Of a DNA stretch of 64,000 nucleotides, positions 8,927 to 17,859 are shown piece after piece. The stretch's first letter is position 1. Each line of letters starts with the position of its first letter. Location of the stretch: positions 310,001-374,000 of the forward strand of contig NZ_JAQZSJ010000001.1 in NCBI RefSeq assembly GCF_029360585.1. Direction: 5' to 3'. The DNA is from Cohnella caldifontis. Lineage in GTDB: Bacteria > Bacillota > Bacilli > Paenibacillales > Paenibacillaceae. The position numbers and the translations under genes are program-made. Below the pieces are notes generated by a model. The model did no database searches, was not told the origin of the DNA, and saw only the letters and a list, made by a program, of their open reading frames with translations.

Positions 8927-9376
8927 TCAATGGAACTGAACGTCGATGCGTTGCTTCGAATCGCCCTTCTTCTTCGGCATCCGGACTTCCAGCACCCCGT
9001 TTTTGTACGTCGCCGTCACGCCTTCGGCCGAAACCGCGGTCGGCAAGGCGACGGAGCGGTGAAAACGGCCGAAAAACCGCTCCTGGCGATGTATATTCTC
9101 TTCCTTCACTTCGTTCACGCGGTTTAACGTCCCGCTGATCGAAAGCACGTTGTCGCCGACGTCGATGTTCACGTCTTCCTTCTTTTCCAGACCCGGGATC
9201 TCGCAAGCGGCGACCACTTCGTTTTCCGTTTCGTAGACGTCGACGCTGATTCTGCCCAAACCCATTTCGCGGGACAAGCCGGCGGGCAGCATCGGCCAAT
9301 CGCGGGAGAAAAACGAGTCCAAATCGCGTCTCATGTTCTCAAAATGGCGAAACGGTTCGTAAGGAACGAGCGGCAT
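8927..9376 (-). CDS. Hsp20/alpha-crystallin small heat-shock protein
   Basis: ATP-independent holdase chaperone, cytoplasmic. At 149 residues it has the usual length. The alpha-crystallin domain spans about residues 40-140 (ISVDVYETENEVVAACEIPG near the start; RSVALPTAVSAEGVTATYKN and GVLEVRMPK near the end). It lacks the usual IxI tail and ends RIDVQFH. The ATG at 9376 follows GAAAGGAGGGG. It stands alone between germination genes and a lipoprotein gene. Confidence 0.92.
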   Translation of the reverse strand: MPLVPYEPFRHFENMRRDLDSFFSRDWPMLPAGLSREMGLGRISVDVYETENEVVAACEIPGLEKKEDVNIDVGDNVLSISGTLNRVNEVKEENIHRQERFFGRFHRSVALPTAVSAEGVTATYKNGVLEVRMPKKKGDSKQRIDVQFH

Positions 9377-9512
9377 CGATTCCCCTCCTTTCAGTAGGTT
9401 CCGGAAAATAATCTTCCCGAAAAATAGCCCGTTATTCGCATGTACGGAGGAACGTCGTTTAGCGGGAAACTTTCATGCGGGGAACTACGTCAAATTAGGA
9501 AGAGGTGATCGA

Positions 9513-10562
9513 ATGAGACGCCAATGGATGTTATCGCTTATGTGTTTGATATTGCTGTGCGCGGGATGCGCGTCATCCCCGGAGTCGTCGAAGCCGGAAC
9601 CGGGCACGCCTTCCGTGACGTCGGACCAGGCCGCCGAAGCCGAACCTCGCCCGCTCCAATCCGTTTTCGACGGTGCCCAAGCCATTCCGTCGGACCTGCT
9701 GGCCAGCGAAAAGACGCTGCCGCCGGATTTCGACCGAATCGCCTTTACCCGACCGACCGTCCCCCATTACGAGTATGTCGTGTCCCGAGCCGACGATGAA
9801 CAGGGAATGAAGCGGTTATGGAGCGATTTCGGACTCGCCACGAAAGTCCCGACGGTCGATTTCGAGCATAAGCGGGTGTACTTTATCGGAGTGCGTGAAT
9901 CCGGCACGTGTCCCTATCGGTTGGCCGGCCCGAGCTTGAGCCCGGAAGGTACGTCATTAATCTTCGGGTTGACGGGAGCGGAGGGCGTCTGTACGGCGGA
10001 CGCAACCCCGCGGACGTTCGTCGTCGCCGCGGATCATTCCGACGTCGAAGACGTGACGGAGGCGGTCCTCGCGGAAGGGGAGACCGTGACTTCGGTGCCG
10101 ATCCGACGCTGGTCCAGCGAATATTCCTTGCAGATCGGGGACGGTTATTTGGCGCTCCGCGACGGAGGCGATCGAGCGGACGCCATGCTCGGCGCCCTTG
10201 CTTCGCGTCAGGTCGAGAAGCTGGAAAACGCGGATACCTATACCGGATCGTGGATCGAAAGACGGACCTACGACGGCTTGAAAATGGAACTGTTTTCGCC
10301 CAAACAAGACGGGAAAACGTTCTGGATCATGACCATGGAAGTATCCAAGAAAGGATATCCGACTTCGAAAGGCATCGAAATCGGCGATACTTTAGAGCAA
10401 TTGAAGAAGGCTTACCCGGGCATCGAAATGGCCAATGACGGAAGAACCGACCCAATCAACGCCGCGTACGAGATACACGATCGCGATAGGTTTAACTTTC
10501 TTTCCTTCGAGATCGTAGACGGGACCGTGACGGGAATCAAAATATACAATTTGCTGCCTTGA
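9513..10562 (+). CDS. Lipoprotein of unknown function
   Basis: A 349-residue protein with a signal peptide and lipobox LCAGC (Cys 19), then a Ser/Pro/Glu-rich linker to about residue 45, so it should be anchored on the outer face of the membrane. The body contains two Cys (GTCPYRL and GVCTADA) that could form a disulfide. No family is recognised. The ATG follows GAAGAGGTGATC. It is monocistronic. Confidence 0.75.
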   Translation: MRRQWMLSLMCLILLCAGCASSPESSKPEPGTPSVTSDQAAEAEPRPLQSVFDGAQAIPSDLLASEKTLPPDFDRIAFTRPTVPHYEYVVSRADDEQGMKRLWSDFGLATKVPTVDFEHKRVYFIGVRESGTCPYRLAGPSLSPEGTSLIFGLTGAEGVCTADATPRTFVVAADHSDVEDVTEAVLAEGETVTSVPIRRWSSEYSLQIGDGYLALRDGGDRADAMLGALASRQVEKLENADTYTGSWIERRTYDGLKMELFSPKQDGKTFWIMTMEVSKKGYPTSKGIEIGDTLEQLKKAYPGIEMANDGRTDPINAAYEIHDRDRFNFLSFEIVDGTVTGIKIYNLLP

Positions 10563-10730
10563 AATTCCGATTCAACTCACCGTACATTGTGTTCCGCTTT
10601 GTGATGTGAAGATTCGGTTCTGTTTATTTAGTGGCAGCCTTTCAACTATTTTTAGTCGTTCTTAAAATTGGGGTATTATAATGGATCGATCGAAGATGAA
10701 TACCCATTTGATTGAGGTGGATAGAGAATT

Positions 10731-11156
10731 ATGTCAAAGGACAACATTCGAAATGATCAAGTAAAAATTATTTGTGCAGAAGATTGTGGAAACGCACCAA
10801 AAAAAGAACTGCTTAGATCATTTAACGTTGCCTTTGTTTGCAATGATGTCGGCTTTATCACGGAGACCATTACGGAAAATATCAAATGGAACTTTATCGG
10901 TAACAGTGTATTACAAGGTAAGGATGAAGTTTTCAAAATGCTTGAAAAACTGATTCACAAAAAGCCAACCGAGTTAGTTGTTAGCAATATAATAACGCAT
11001 GGATATTCTGGTTCTTTAAATGGCATCTTAAATCTCGAAAACAATATAAGCTACGCTTTCTGTAATGTATATCGTTTCAACAGCAGCTTAAACAACACAA
11101 AAATCAAGGAAGTTAATTCCTATATCATTGACATTTCAAAATTAAACGAGAAGTGA
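10731..11156 (+). CDS. NTF2/SnoaL-like fold protein, AT-rich
   Basis: A 141-residue protein whose layout fits the small alpha+beta cone of the NTF2/SnoaL family: an N-terminal helix, NDVGFITETITENIKWNFIG, then KDEVFKMLEKL and a beta-rich second half. Function is unknown. Codon use is clearly more AT-rich than all neighbours, which suggests transfer. An AGGTGG site precedes the ATG, and a TATAAT (10677-10682) lies about 50 bp upstream without a good -35. Confidence 0.6.
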   Translation: MSKDNIRNDQVKIICAEDCGNAPKKELLRSFNVAFVCNDVGFITETITENIKWNFIGNSVLQGKDEVFKMLEKLIHKKPTELVVSNIITHGYSGSLNGILNLENNISYAFCNVYRFNSSLNNTKIKEVNSYIIDISKLNEK

Positions 11157-11248
11157 TTGCTAAATCACCGTTGCAGCTCTACCCCTGCCCTAACCCCTGC
11201 ATCTTAAATACAGAGATCGTTATATCACATGCGCATACCTATTCCCGA

Positions 11249-11396
11249 CTACAACGTCGACAGTTGTGGTGCTAACTTTTCCTTCAGGTAAAGCCCAAAC
11301 AATTTTAAAGTCCGCTCATAACTTGCCAACGTCTTTTGCAAGGTTCCGACTTGTACAATAGAGCATGAAATTGTCTAACTGAACCTCAAAATTGCG
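11249..11396 (-). pseudogene. Tyrosine recombinase (phage-integrase type) N-terminal fragment, frameshifted
   Basis: Read on the minus strand, one frame gives EVQLDNFMLYCTSRNLAK and then shifts; the next frame gives KTLASYERTLKLFGLYLKEK before a TAG at 11251. Joined, they match the SAM-like N-terminal core-binding domain of tyrosine recombinases. The break is in an A run: four A are present where six would keep the frame. The catalytic domain is absent, so this is a relic. Together with 11157-11248, where nothing else was seen, it occupies the gap before spo0A. Confidence 0.65.
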
Positions 11397-11402
11397 TTAT
11401 AA

Positions 11403-11453
11403 AAATACCACTCCCTCATTGAGTTTTGGCAACCCAATAAAGCAGTGGTATTT
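11403..11453. repeat. Inverted repeat beside the recombinase relic
   Basis: AAATACCACT (11403-11412) and AGTGGTATTT (11444-11453) are perfect inverted copies with a 31-bp AT-rich loop. It may be an end or hairpin of the lost element. Confidence 0.6.
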
Positions 11454-11560
11454 ATACAAGTGACTTATGGTTGTTTATCGCCTTAATTTTGCGATTGAAA
11501 AAGACAATTCACAAAATTAGTCGGCTTCCCACAACCCAAAATCCTTTACGTTTCCTACTT

Positions 11561-12373
11561 TCACGAAACCTTATGCTCGATGCGCAGCTTGTCGGCGACC
11601 ATCGCGATGAACTCGCTGTTGGTCGGCTTCGACTTCGCGATGTTGATCGTGTAGCCGAACAGATGGCTGATGGAATCGATGTTGCCGCGCGTCCAGGCGA
11701 CTTCGATCGCATGGCGGATGGCCCGTTCGACGCGGGACGGCGTCGTTTTGAATTTCTCGGCGATCGCCGGGTACAGCGTCTTCGTGATCGCGCCGAGGAT
11801 CTCGATGTTGTTGTACACCATCGTGATCGCTTCCCGGAGATATTGATAGCCTTTAATATGCGCCGGGACGCCGATCTCATGAATGATGCTCGTGATATTG
11901 GCGTCGAGATTCTTCGGCTTGCCGATCGGCACGATATTGGAACGGACGACATTGGCGGATGCGGCGCCTGGAGTGACGGATACGGGAGATGCCGCTCCGG
12001 CGAGCTGGCGGATGCGGTTCGCCAGCACGTCCATATCGAAAGGCTTCAATATGTAGTACGAAGCTCCCAATTGTACCGCGCGCTGCGTGATGCTTTCTTG
12101 GCCGAACGCCGTCAGCATGATGATTTTGGGCATCGGGGACAGGTTCATGTCCCGAAGCTTCTCCAGTACGCCCAACCCGTCGAGATGCGGCATGATGATG
12201 TCGAGAATCATCACGTCCGGCACCCTCCGGGTTTCCTCCAGCTGACGGATCACCTCTTCGCCGTTATACGCGACTCCAATGACCGTCATATCATCCTGTT
12301 CTTGAATGTACTCGGACAATAAATTCGTGAATTCTCGGTTGTCGTCCGCAAGAAAAACTTCGATCCGCTGCAA
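11561..12373 (-). CDS. spo0A: Sporulation master response regulator Spo0A
   Basis: Phosphorelay-controlled transcription factor that starts sporulation and binds 0A boxes. The receiver domain has the acid pocket D10-D11 (LADDN), the phospho-acceptor D58 in [11 protein letters not shown], and KPFD. The C-terminal DNA-binding domain (about 155-270) includes [12 protein letters not shown] and [15 protein letters not shown]. The chosen start is TTG at 12373 after GGGAGGACC, giving 270 residues, the usual length; the longer in-frame ATG at 12424 adds 17 unrelated residues. The position next to spoIVB is conserved in spore formers. Confidence 0.95.
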   Translation of the reverse strand: MQRIEVFLADDNREFTNLLSEYIQEQDDMTVIGVAYNGEEVIRQLEETRRVPDVMILDIIMPHLDGLGVLEKLRDMNLSPMPKIIMLTAFGQESITQRAVQLGASYYILKPFDMDVLANRIRQLAGAASPVSVTPGAASANVVRSNIVPIGKPKNLDANITSIIHEIGVPAHIKGYQYLREAITMVYNNIEILGAITKTLYPAIAEKFKTTPSRVERAIRHAIEVAWTRGNIDSISHLFGYTINIAKSKPTNSEFIAMVADKLRIEHKVS

Positions 12374-12443
12374 TGTCTGGTCCTCCCTTTCTCTGTGCAA
12401 AATGATAGTCGAGGAAACGGGCATCGTTTCTCTGATTATTCGA

Positions 12444-12468
12444 TTTCGACAAGAGATAAATAATTCCT
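12444..12468 (-). promoter_or_regulatory. Candidate SigH promoter of spo0A with overlapping 0A box
   Basis: AGGAATT (12468-12462), 11 bp, then GTCGAAA (12450-12444) fits the SigH pattern AGGAWWT-N11-12-RnnGAAT with one mismatch. A CTTGTCGAA 0A-box match (12453-12445, 8 of 9) overlaps the -10 region. In B. subtilis the inducible spo0A promoter is SigH-dependent and autoregulated. Confidence 0.5.
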
Positions 12469-12555
12469 TCTGGACCGAAAAATTTTTCTTTCTTTTTTAT
12501 TTGAAATCGAATATAATTAATAATTTACGCCATTTCCTGATCTTTTTCATGGATT

Positions 12556-12564
12556 TTCGACAAA
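12556..12564 (-). promoter_or_regulatory. Perfect 0A box upstream of spo0A
   Basis: TTTGTCGAA matches the Spo0A consensus TTTGTCRAA in all nine positions, about 90 bp upstream of the candidate SigH promoter. It points to positive or negative self-control. Confidence 0.6.
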
Positions 12565-12595
12565 CGTTCGGATTTAGCACAATCCGCCCGAGTGC

Positions 12596-12633
12596 GGCAA
12601 AACCAAAATCTAAGGCGTCATACCGCCTTAGAT
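12596..12633 (-). terminator. Terminator of spoIVB
   Basis: A perfect 10-bp stem (12608-12617 with 12624-12633) is followed by TTTTGGTTTTG on the minus strand. Its first arm and loop contain the last spoIVB codons and the stop. Confidence 0.7.
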
Positions 12634-13943
12634 AAGGTTTGCTGCGGATTCACCATAATGCCGGCGTCCTGAAGCATCCATTCGATGTAGCAGCCATATC
12701 CGGATGTTGGATCGTTCACGAACACATGCGTCACGGCTCCGACAAGCTTTCCGTTCTGGAGGATCGGACTGCCCGACATGCCTTGCACGATTCCGCCGGT
12801 TCTCTCCAGCAGCTTGGGATCGGTGATCTTGATGACCATGCCTTTGGTTGCCGGAGCGGATTGTTTGGACACGTGCACGATGCGGATATCGAATTTCTCC
12901 ACTTTCTGTCCGCCCACCACCGTCCAAATTTCGGCAGGGCCTTCCTTGACCTCTTCGGCGAATGCGACGGGGACTTCTTCGGAACGATAGGAATGGCTGG
13001 GCATATCGCTCATGCGGCCGAATATGCCGAACGGCGTGTTGCGCTCAACGTTGCCCAGCGTGCGTCCTTCTTTAAAATACGCCCTCTTCTCGCCCGGCTC
13101 GCCGTTTTGGCTTTTATTGATCGAAGTGACGCTCGAGTGCAGGATTTGGCCGCTGCCGACCACGATCGGGGTTTGCGTGTCCATGTCGGTAATCACATGG
13201 CCGAGCGCTCCGTATACGCCATGATCCGGGGAATAGAAAGTCAACGTGCCGACGCCGGCCGCGGAATCGCGGATGTAGAGACCGAGTCTCCACGCTTTGT
13301 CTTGCTCGTCGTAAGCGGGCCGAAGCCGGGTTTGGAAACGTTCCTTGCCTCGCTGGACGAGCAGGGTGAGCGGACGGCCGCGCTGGCCGGCTTCCTGGGC
13401 GATCGCTCCGACTTTCGTGACGTCATTGAGCGGCTTGCCGTCGATTTCGACGATCAAATCGCCCAGCTTCAGCCGTGCTTCTTCGCCTGGGGAGATTTGA
13501 GCGCCGGATCCCGTCTTGACGAGATGATGGCCGACTACCATGATCCCGGCAGCCTTCACCTTCACCCCGATCGTCTGTCCGCCGGGGATGACCTTCAAAT
13601 CGGGAATGACTTGCAGTTTCACCGTCTTAAAAGGGATTTTGCCAAACAGGCGAAGCTTGAGTTCCGTCGTCCCGCTCTGTTTCGGATGTATCGACAAGGG
13701 CTTGTTCAGATCGATGGGAAAGGTGGCGTCGGTTCTGCCGTTAATGCCGGCGACCTGGGGATTGACGCTTGCTTGGGCGTGAACCGGCATGGCGTAATGC
13801 AGTTGCTTGTCCTGTCCCAGGAACATCCGAAGCTGTCCCGGGAAGGACGCGTAATGGCGGATCGGCGGGGAGCATACGGCCAATGCCAGCATCAGGACGA
13901 GAGAAAGACCGAACAAGCGGCGTTTGCGGGATTGAGGGTACAA
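12618..13943 (-). CDS. spoIVB: SpoIVB serine peptidase
   Basis: Forespore-secreted S55 peptidase that cleaves SpoIVFA and so triggers pro-SigK processing. It has an N-terminal membrane/signal segment (about 8-26), a PDZ domain (about 115-205, with KLGDLIVEIDGKPL) and the peptidase domain, with the ALGHVITD histidine and GMSGSP serine (about 392). TTG at 13943 follows AAGGGAG at 9 bp and aligns the start with known SpoIVB proteins (441 residues); a TTG at 13979 has no ribosome site. It lies between recN and spo0A, as in Bacillus. Confidence 0.93.
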   Translation of the reverse strand: MYPQSRKRRLFGLSLVLMLALAVCSPPIRHYASFPGQLRMFLGQDKQLHYAMPVHAQASVNPQVAGINGRTDATFPIDLNKPLSIHPKQSGTTELKLRLFGKIPFKTVKLQVIPDLKVIPGGQTIGVKVKAAGIMVVGHHLVKTGSGAQISPGEEARLKLGDLIVEIDGKPLNDVTKVGAIAQEAGQRGRPLTLLVQRGKERFQTRLRPAYDEQDKAWRLGLYIRDSAAGVGTLTFYSPDHGVYGALGHVITDMDTQTPIVVGSGQILHSSVTSINKSQNGEPGEKRAYFKEGRTLGNVERNTPFGIFGRMSDMPSHSYRSEEVPVAFAEEVKEGPAEIWTVVGGQKVEKFDIRIVHVSKQSAPATKGMVIKITDPKLLERTGGIVQGMSGSPILQNGKLVGAVTHVFVNDPTSGYGCYIEWMLQDAGIMVNPQQTLSKAV

Positions 13944-14072
13944 GTTCTCACGCTCCCTTACAGTCTTGACCGGCGACAAGGAATAACCGCCGATGGCGTA
14001 CCTATAAGGTAACCGTGCCCCTCCGCTTTTATGTTCCCGAAAAGCTTCCTCGAAGTCCGATTTTTCGCGTCG

Positions 14073-15755
14073 TTACGCGTTTTTTTGGCGTTCGGCCAGC
14101 GCCAGCATTTCCTGTGCGTGATGCCTCGTTTTTACCGTCACTTCCACTCCGCCGAGCAGCCGCGCGAGCTCTTCGACCCGCTCGTCGCCGCAGAGTTCCC
14201 GCACCGAGGTAGCCGTCCTTCCTTCTTCGCTGACGGATTTTCGGATTTCGTATTGATGGTCGGCCATGCAGGCGACTTGAGGCAGATGCGTGATCGAGAA
14301 CACCTGGCAGCCGCGGGACAGCCTGGAAAGCTTGTCCGCCACCGCCTGGGCCGCCCTGCCGCTCACGCCGGTGTCCACTTCGTCGAAGACGAGCACGGGA
14401 ATCCGGTCGATCGCCGCGAAAATGGATTTGAGCGCCAGCATGACGCGGGACATCTCGCCTCCGGAAGCGATTTTGGCCAGCGGCTTCGGAGGTTCGCCTG
14501 GATTGGTCGACAGCAGGAATTCCGCCGAGTCGGCCCCGGAAGCGGTTAAGGGGCCTTGCACCAGCTTGACTTCAAAAACGGAGCGCTCCATCTGAAGCTC
14601 GGCCAGTTCCTTCTCGATGGCGCCCGACAGCACCTGTCCGGCCTGCCCGCGGATCGCGGTGAGCCGTTCCGCGCGTTCGGCGAGCTCCCGGTGCAGCGCT
14701 TGCTCTCTTGCTTCCAACTCGCGCAGCCGCTCATCACGGTTTTCCAACCGCGAAGCTTCCCCATGGATCTTCTCCCGGTAAGCCAAAATGTCCTCGACGG
14801 TCTCGCCGTACTTGCGCCGGAGTCCGAACAACAGATCGAGGCGCGATTCGATCTGCGCGAGCCGCTCCGGGTTGAATTCGATGTTATCGCGGTAATCCCG
14901 AAGCTGATAAACCGCATCCTCCGCGGCATAATAGGAAGACTGCAGCTGTTCCACCAACGGCCCGAGAACGGCGGGATCCACCTTCGTCACGTCCTGCAGC
15001 CGGGCGAGCGCCTTGGACATGGCCGTTAGGCTTTTGCCGTAAAGCAGCTCATACGACTCGGAGACGGCGTCGGACAGTTTTTCGGCATGGGACAGTTTCC
15101 GCCTCTCGTCCGCCAATGTCTCGTCTTCGCCCGCCTTCAGTCGGGCCGCGTCGATCTCCTCGATTTGGAACCGGTACAAATCCAGCATCTGCATGCCTTG
15201 CCGGGTTTTGTCCTCCAATTCCCTTCTTTCCTTGACGATGTCTTGATATTCGGAATACCGTTCGCGGTATGCGGACTTCTCTCCTTCAATCGCTTCGCCC
15301 GCGAATTGGTCCAGCCATTCCAAATGGCGGTCCGTCCGCAGCAGCGACTGATGCTCGTGCTGTCCATGCAGGTTCACCAGGTATTCCCCGATTTCGCGCA
15401 GCATGGTGAGCGTTACGTTCTGCCCGTTAATCCGGGCCGACGATTTTCCCTGCGCGTGCAATTCCCTGCGGATGATCAGCGGCTCCCCGGCATCGGCCTC
15501 GACTCCGAGCCCTTCCAGAACGTTCCAGACCGGATGGCCTTCCGGCAAATCGAACAGCGCCTCGATCGAGCCCCGATCGCTTCCGTGGCGGATCATTTCA
15601 GCCGATCCCCGGCTGCCGGCCGCCAGAGCCAGGGCGTCGATCACGATCGACTTGCCCGCGCCGGTCTCGCCGGTCAGCACGTGAAACCCTTCGTGGAAGG
15701 TCACGGATACGTTCTCGATAACCGCCAAGTTACGGATGTTCAGTTCCCGCAGCAT
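14073..15755 (-). CDS. recN: DNA repair protein RecN
   Basis: SMC-like ATPase that acts early in double-strand-break repair. At 560 residues it has the family length. It has Walker A GETGAGKS (29-36), a long central coiled coil with many Glu/Arg heptads, the ABC signature ASGGEMSRVMLALK, and Walker B VLVFDEVDTGVSG. The ATG at 15755 follows GAGGAGGAATT. It is separated from argR by two palindromes. Confidence 0.95.
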   Translation of the reverse strand: MLRELNIRNLAVIENVSVTFHEGFHVLTGETGAGKSIVIDALALAAGSRGSAEMIRHGSDRGSIEALFDLPEGHPVWNVLEGLGVEADAGEPLIIRRELHAQGKSSARINGQNVTLTMLREIGEYLVNLHGQHEHQSLLRTDRHLEWLDQFAGEAIEGEKSAYRERYSEYQDIVKERRELEDKTRQGMQMLDLYRFQIEEIDAARLKAGEDETLADERRKLSHAEKLSDAVSESYELLYGKSLTAMSKALARLQDVTKVDPAVLGPLVEQLQSSYYAAEDAVYQLRDYRDNIEFNPERLAQIESRLDLLFGLRRKYGETVEDILAYREKIHGEASRLENRDERLRELEAREQALHRELAERAERLTAIRGQAGQVLSGAIEKELAELQMERSVFEVKLVQGPLTASGADSAEFLLSTNPGEPPKPLAKIASGGEMSRVMLALKSIFAAIDRIPVLVFDEVDTGVSGRAAQAVADKLSRLSRGCQVFSITHLPQVACMADHQYEIRKSVSEEGRTATSVRELCGDERVEELARLLGGVEVTVKTRHHAQEMLALAERQKNA

Positions 15756-15771
15756 GGAATTCCTCCTCTAA

Positions 15772-15832
15772 TCGGGAGTTTGACTCCGTCAAACTCTCAC
15801 CTTACATCGGGAGTTTGACGGAGTCAAACCCG
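15772..15832. repeat. Paired REP-like palindromes between argR and recN
   Basis: GAGTTTGAC-TCC-GTCAAACTC (15776-15796) is a perfect 9-bp hairpin. GTTTGAC-GGA-GTCAAAC (15813-15829) is a second hairpin that is nearly its reverse complement. Both are preceded by ATCGGGA. There is no T tract. A related pair lies at 41326-41391. Confidence 0.75.
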
Positions 15833-15834
15833 CT

Positions 15835-16284
15835 CTAAAGCAGCATCTCGTGGATTCGGCCGACGAGCCGGTCGGCCTGCTCTTTGGTCCGGCAGACGAG
15901 CAGCGTCGTATCGTCTCCGCTGACCGAACCGATGATTTCGGGCCAGTCCATGCCGTCGATCAACGCGGCGATCGTATTGGCCGTGCCGGGCAAACACTTG
16001 ACGACGACCAAGTTCTCCGCCGAATCCGTGCTCACGAAATGGTCCAACAGCGCCCTTCTCAGCTTATGGGCGGGATTGAACCGCTGGTCTTGCGGCATCG
16101 CGTATTTGTATCGCCCGTCCTCCAGCGGCACTTTGATCAGCTGCAGCTCTTTGATATCCCGGGAGACGGTCGCTTGCGTGACCTGCATGCCCGCTTCCCC
16201 GAGCGCTTCGACAAGCTCTTCTTGCGTCTCGATTTCCCTTGAACCGATGAGCTCCCGAATTTTGCGTTGTCGTTGACCCTTCAT
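15835..16284 (-). CDS. argR: Arginine repressor ArgR/AhrC
   Basis: Arginine-sensing hexameric regulator that represses arginine synthesis and activates catabolism. The 149 residues hold the N-terminal winged helix (RQRKIRELI, VTQATVSRDIKELQLIKVP) and the C-terminal hexamerisation and arginine-binding domain (GTANTIAALIDGMDWPEIIG, SGDDTTLLV). The ATG at 16284 follows GGAGGATGGAG and overlaps the stop of the upstream gene (ATGA). A 377-residue in-frame reading from further upstream runs antisense-like through the neighbour and is rejected. Confidence 0.95.
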   Translation of the reverse strand: MKGQRQRKIRELIGSREIETQEELVEALGEAGMQVTQATVSRDIKELQLIKVPLEDGRYKYAMPQDQRFNPAHKLRRALLDHFVSTDSAENLVVVKCLPGTANTIAALIDGMDWPEIIGSVSGDDTTLLVCRTKEQADRLVGRIHEMLL

Positions 16285-16748
16285 TCGTCTCCATCCTCCA
16301 CGTGAAATCGAACCATTCGAACCCACCCGTCTTTCGGATCCGCTACCAGGATCCCTTCGCACCCCGGAAACAAAAGCGCATACACCAACAGCCGCTCGCG
16401 CAGCCCGCTGGCCGTCCATTCCGTCGGCTGCCTGGCCCGTTCCAGCTTGACCAGATAGTATTTGCCGTCCTTGGAAACCAAATAATCGAAAAAGAGCCGC
16501 GTAGACATGGACGGTTCCTCGTCCACGGATACGCCCAGCGGAATCCGGTGCTTGCCCGTCAGCACTTCGAAGCCGTTGTCCTGCAGCAGCGTCACGGCTT
16601 CGTCCGGAATCACGCCGCCGTCCTTCGCCAACCGGCGGAGCCGGGCATCCGGAGACTCGTGCAGCCAGCGATCGAGCCGCCTGACGATCAGCCAGGCCAA
16701 TGCGCCGGCCGCGATCAGCAACAGAAGCCAATCTCCGAACCGTGACAA
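16281..16748 (-). CDS. Conserved membrane-anchored protein of unknown function
   Basis: About 155 residues from TTG at 16748, which follows GAAGAGGTGA; GTG at 16757 and a TTG at 16922 are possible but poorer. There is one N-terminal membrane segment (about 5-22) and then a soluble domain with FDYLVSKDGKYYLVKLERA. The D...V-K spacing resembles a PD-(D/E)XK nuclease-like core, but this is only a hint. It is coupled to argR by ATGA and so is probably co-transcribed with tlyA and argR. The gap to tlyA (about 270 bp) shows no other gene. Confidence 0.6.
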   Translation of the reverse strand: MSRFGDWLLLLIAAGALAWLIVRRLDRWLHESPDARLRRLAKDGGVIPDEAVTLLQDNGFEVLTGKHRIPLGVSVDEEPSMSTRLFFDYLVSKDGKYYLVKLERARQPTEWTASGLRERLLVYALLFPGCEGILVADPKDGWVRMVRFHVEDGDE

Positions 16749-17016
16749 CGGATTCACCTCTTCGCGGGACCGAATTCGGGCAAACGTCGGATTCCCAATC
16801 AAAGGAACCCTCAAGATCCTTGCCGACGCGCGCCGCTGCCCGCTCTTTTCTGATTCGCCCTCCGGCGCGGATTTCCTTTTTTCGGGGAGGTTTCGAACAA
16901 AAAGGAGCCTGCCGCGGCGCAACCTCCTGCGGCCGTTCTTCGGCTAAGCTCCCTGAATGTTCACCCAAAAGCGCGCGACTCTTCGCAGTTGCTGCCGCAT
17001 GCTCGATCTTGATCGC

Positions 17017-17859
17017 CTATTTCGAACGGAACGTCTCGTGCGCCTGCCGGGTCACGCCGTCGATCTGCGCTTCCAGCTCGCCCGTCAGCCACCCTTCGCC
17101 CAACGGAACGCCCGTCCGTTTCCAATAAGCCAGGAACTCGATGTTGCCTTCCCCGCCCGTTATCGGGGAGAAGGTCAAGCCCTGCAGCGCGAATCCCATC
17201 CCGTCCGCGAAGCCGAGAATTTCCCGCAGCACCGACGCATGCACTTTCGGATCGCGGACGACGCCGGATTTGCCGACTTGCTCGCGACCCGCTTCGAATT
17301 GCGGTTTGATCAGCGCCACCGTGCGGCTCCCGACGGCCAATACGCCCGCCAGCGCCGGCAAAATCAGCCGCAGCGAAATGAAGGATACGTCGATCGACGC
17401 GAAATTCGGCACCGGTCCCTTCAATTGGTCCGGCGTGAGATGGCGGAAATTGGTCCGCTCCATCACGTTCACTTGCGCATGCTGCCGCAGGGACCAGTCG
17501 AGCTGGTTATAGCCGACGTCGATCGCGTAAACGTACGATGCGCCATGCTGGAGCGCGCAATCGGTAAAACCGCCCGTCGAAGCCCCGATATCCAGCATGA
17601 CGGCGCCCGCGAGGTCGATCCCGAACGTCCGGATCGCCTTCTCCAGCTTCAGCCCGCCCCGGCTGACATACGGATGCGGCGCCCCCTTCACGGCGAGATC
17701 GGCATCCCGGGGCACTTTGGTCCCGGCTTTGTCTAGCCGCTCGGTGCCTTGCCAGACCAAGCCCGCCATGATGGCCGCCTTCGCTTTTTCCCGGCTCTCG
17801 AAGTACCCGCGTTCGACGAGCAAGACGTCGAGCCGTTCCTTGGCCGCCTTTTCGTTCAT
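17017..17859 (-). CDS. tlyA: TlyA-family rRNA 2'-O-methyltransferase
   Basis: Predicted 16S/23S rRNA cytidine-2'-O-methyltransferase (YqxC in B. subtilis). It has an N-terminal S4 RNA-binding domain (about 7-65, [20 protein letters not shown]) and an FtsJ-type Rossmann domain with the SAM motif [13 protein letters not shown] (about 89-101). The 280 residues fit the family. The ATG overlaps the dxs stop (ATGA), so the two are coupled. Confidence 0.93.
   Translation of the reverse strand: MNEKAAKERLDVLLVERGYFESREKAKAAIMAGLVWQGTERLDKAGTKVPRDADLAVKGAPHPYVSRGGLKLEKAIRTFGIDLAGAVMLDIGASTGGFTDCALQHGASYVYAIDVGYNQLDWSLRQHAQVNVMERTNFRHLTPDQLKGPVPNFASIDVSFISLRLILPALAGVLAVGSRTVALIKPQFEAGREQVGKSGVVRDPKVHASVLREILGFADGMGFALQGLTFSPITGGEGNIEFLAYWKRTGVPLGEGWLTGELEAQIDGVTRQAHETFRSK

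Noticed and set aside
16285..16968. A 377-residue ArgR fusion protein
   Set aside because: The extra residues come from reading another frame of the upstream gene; a good ribosome site precedes the normal ArgR start.
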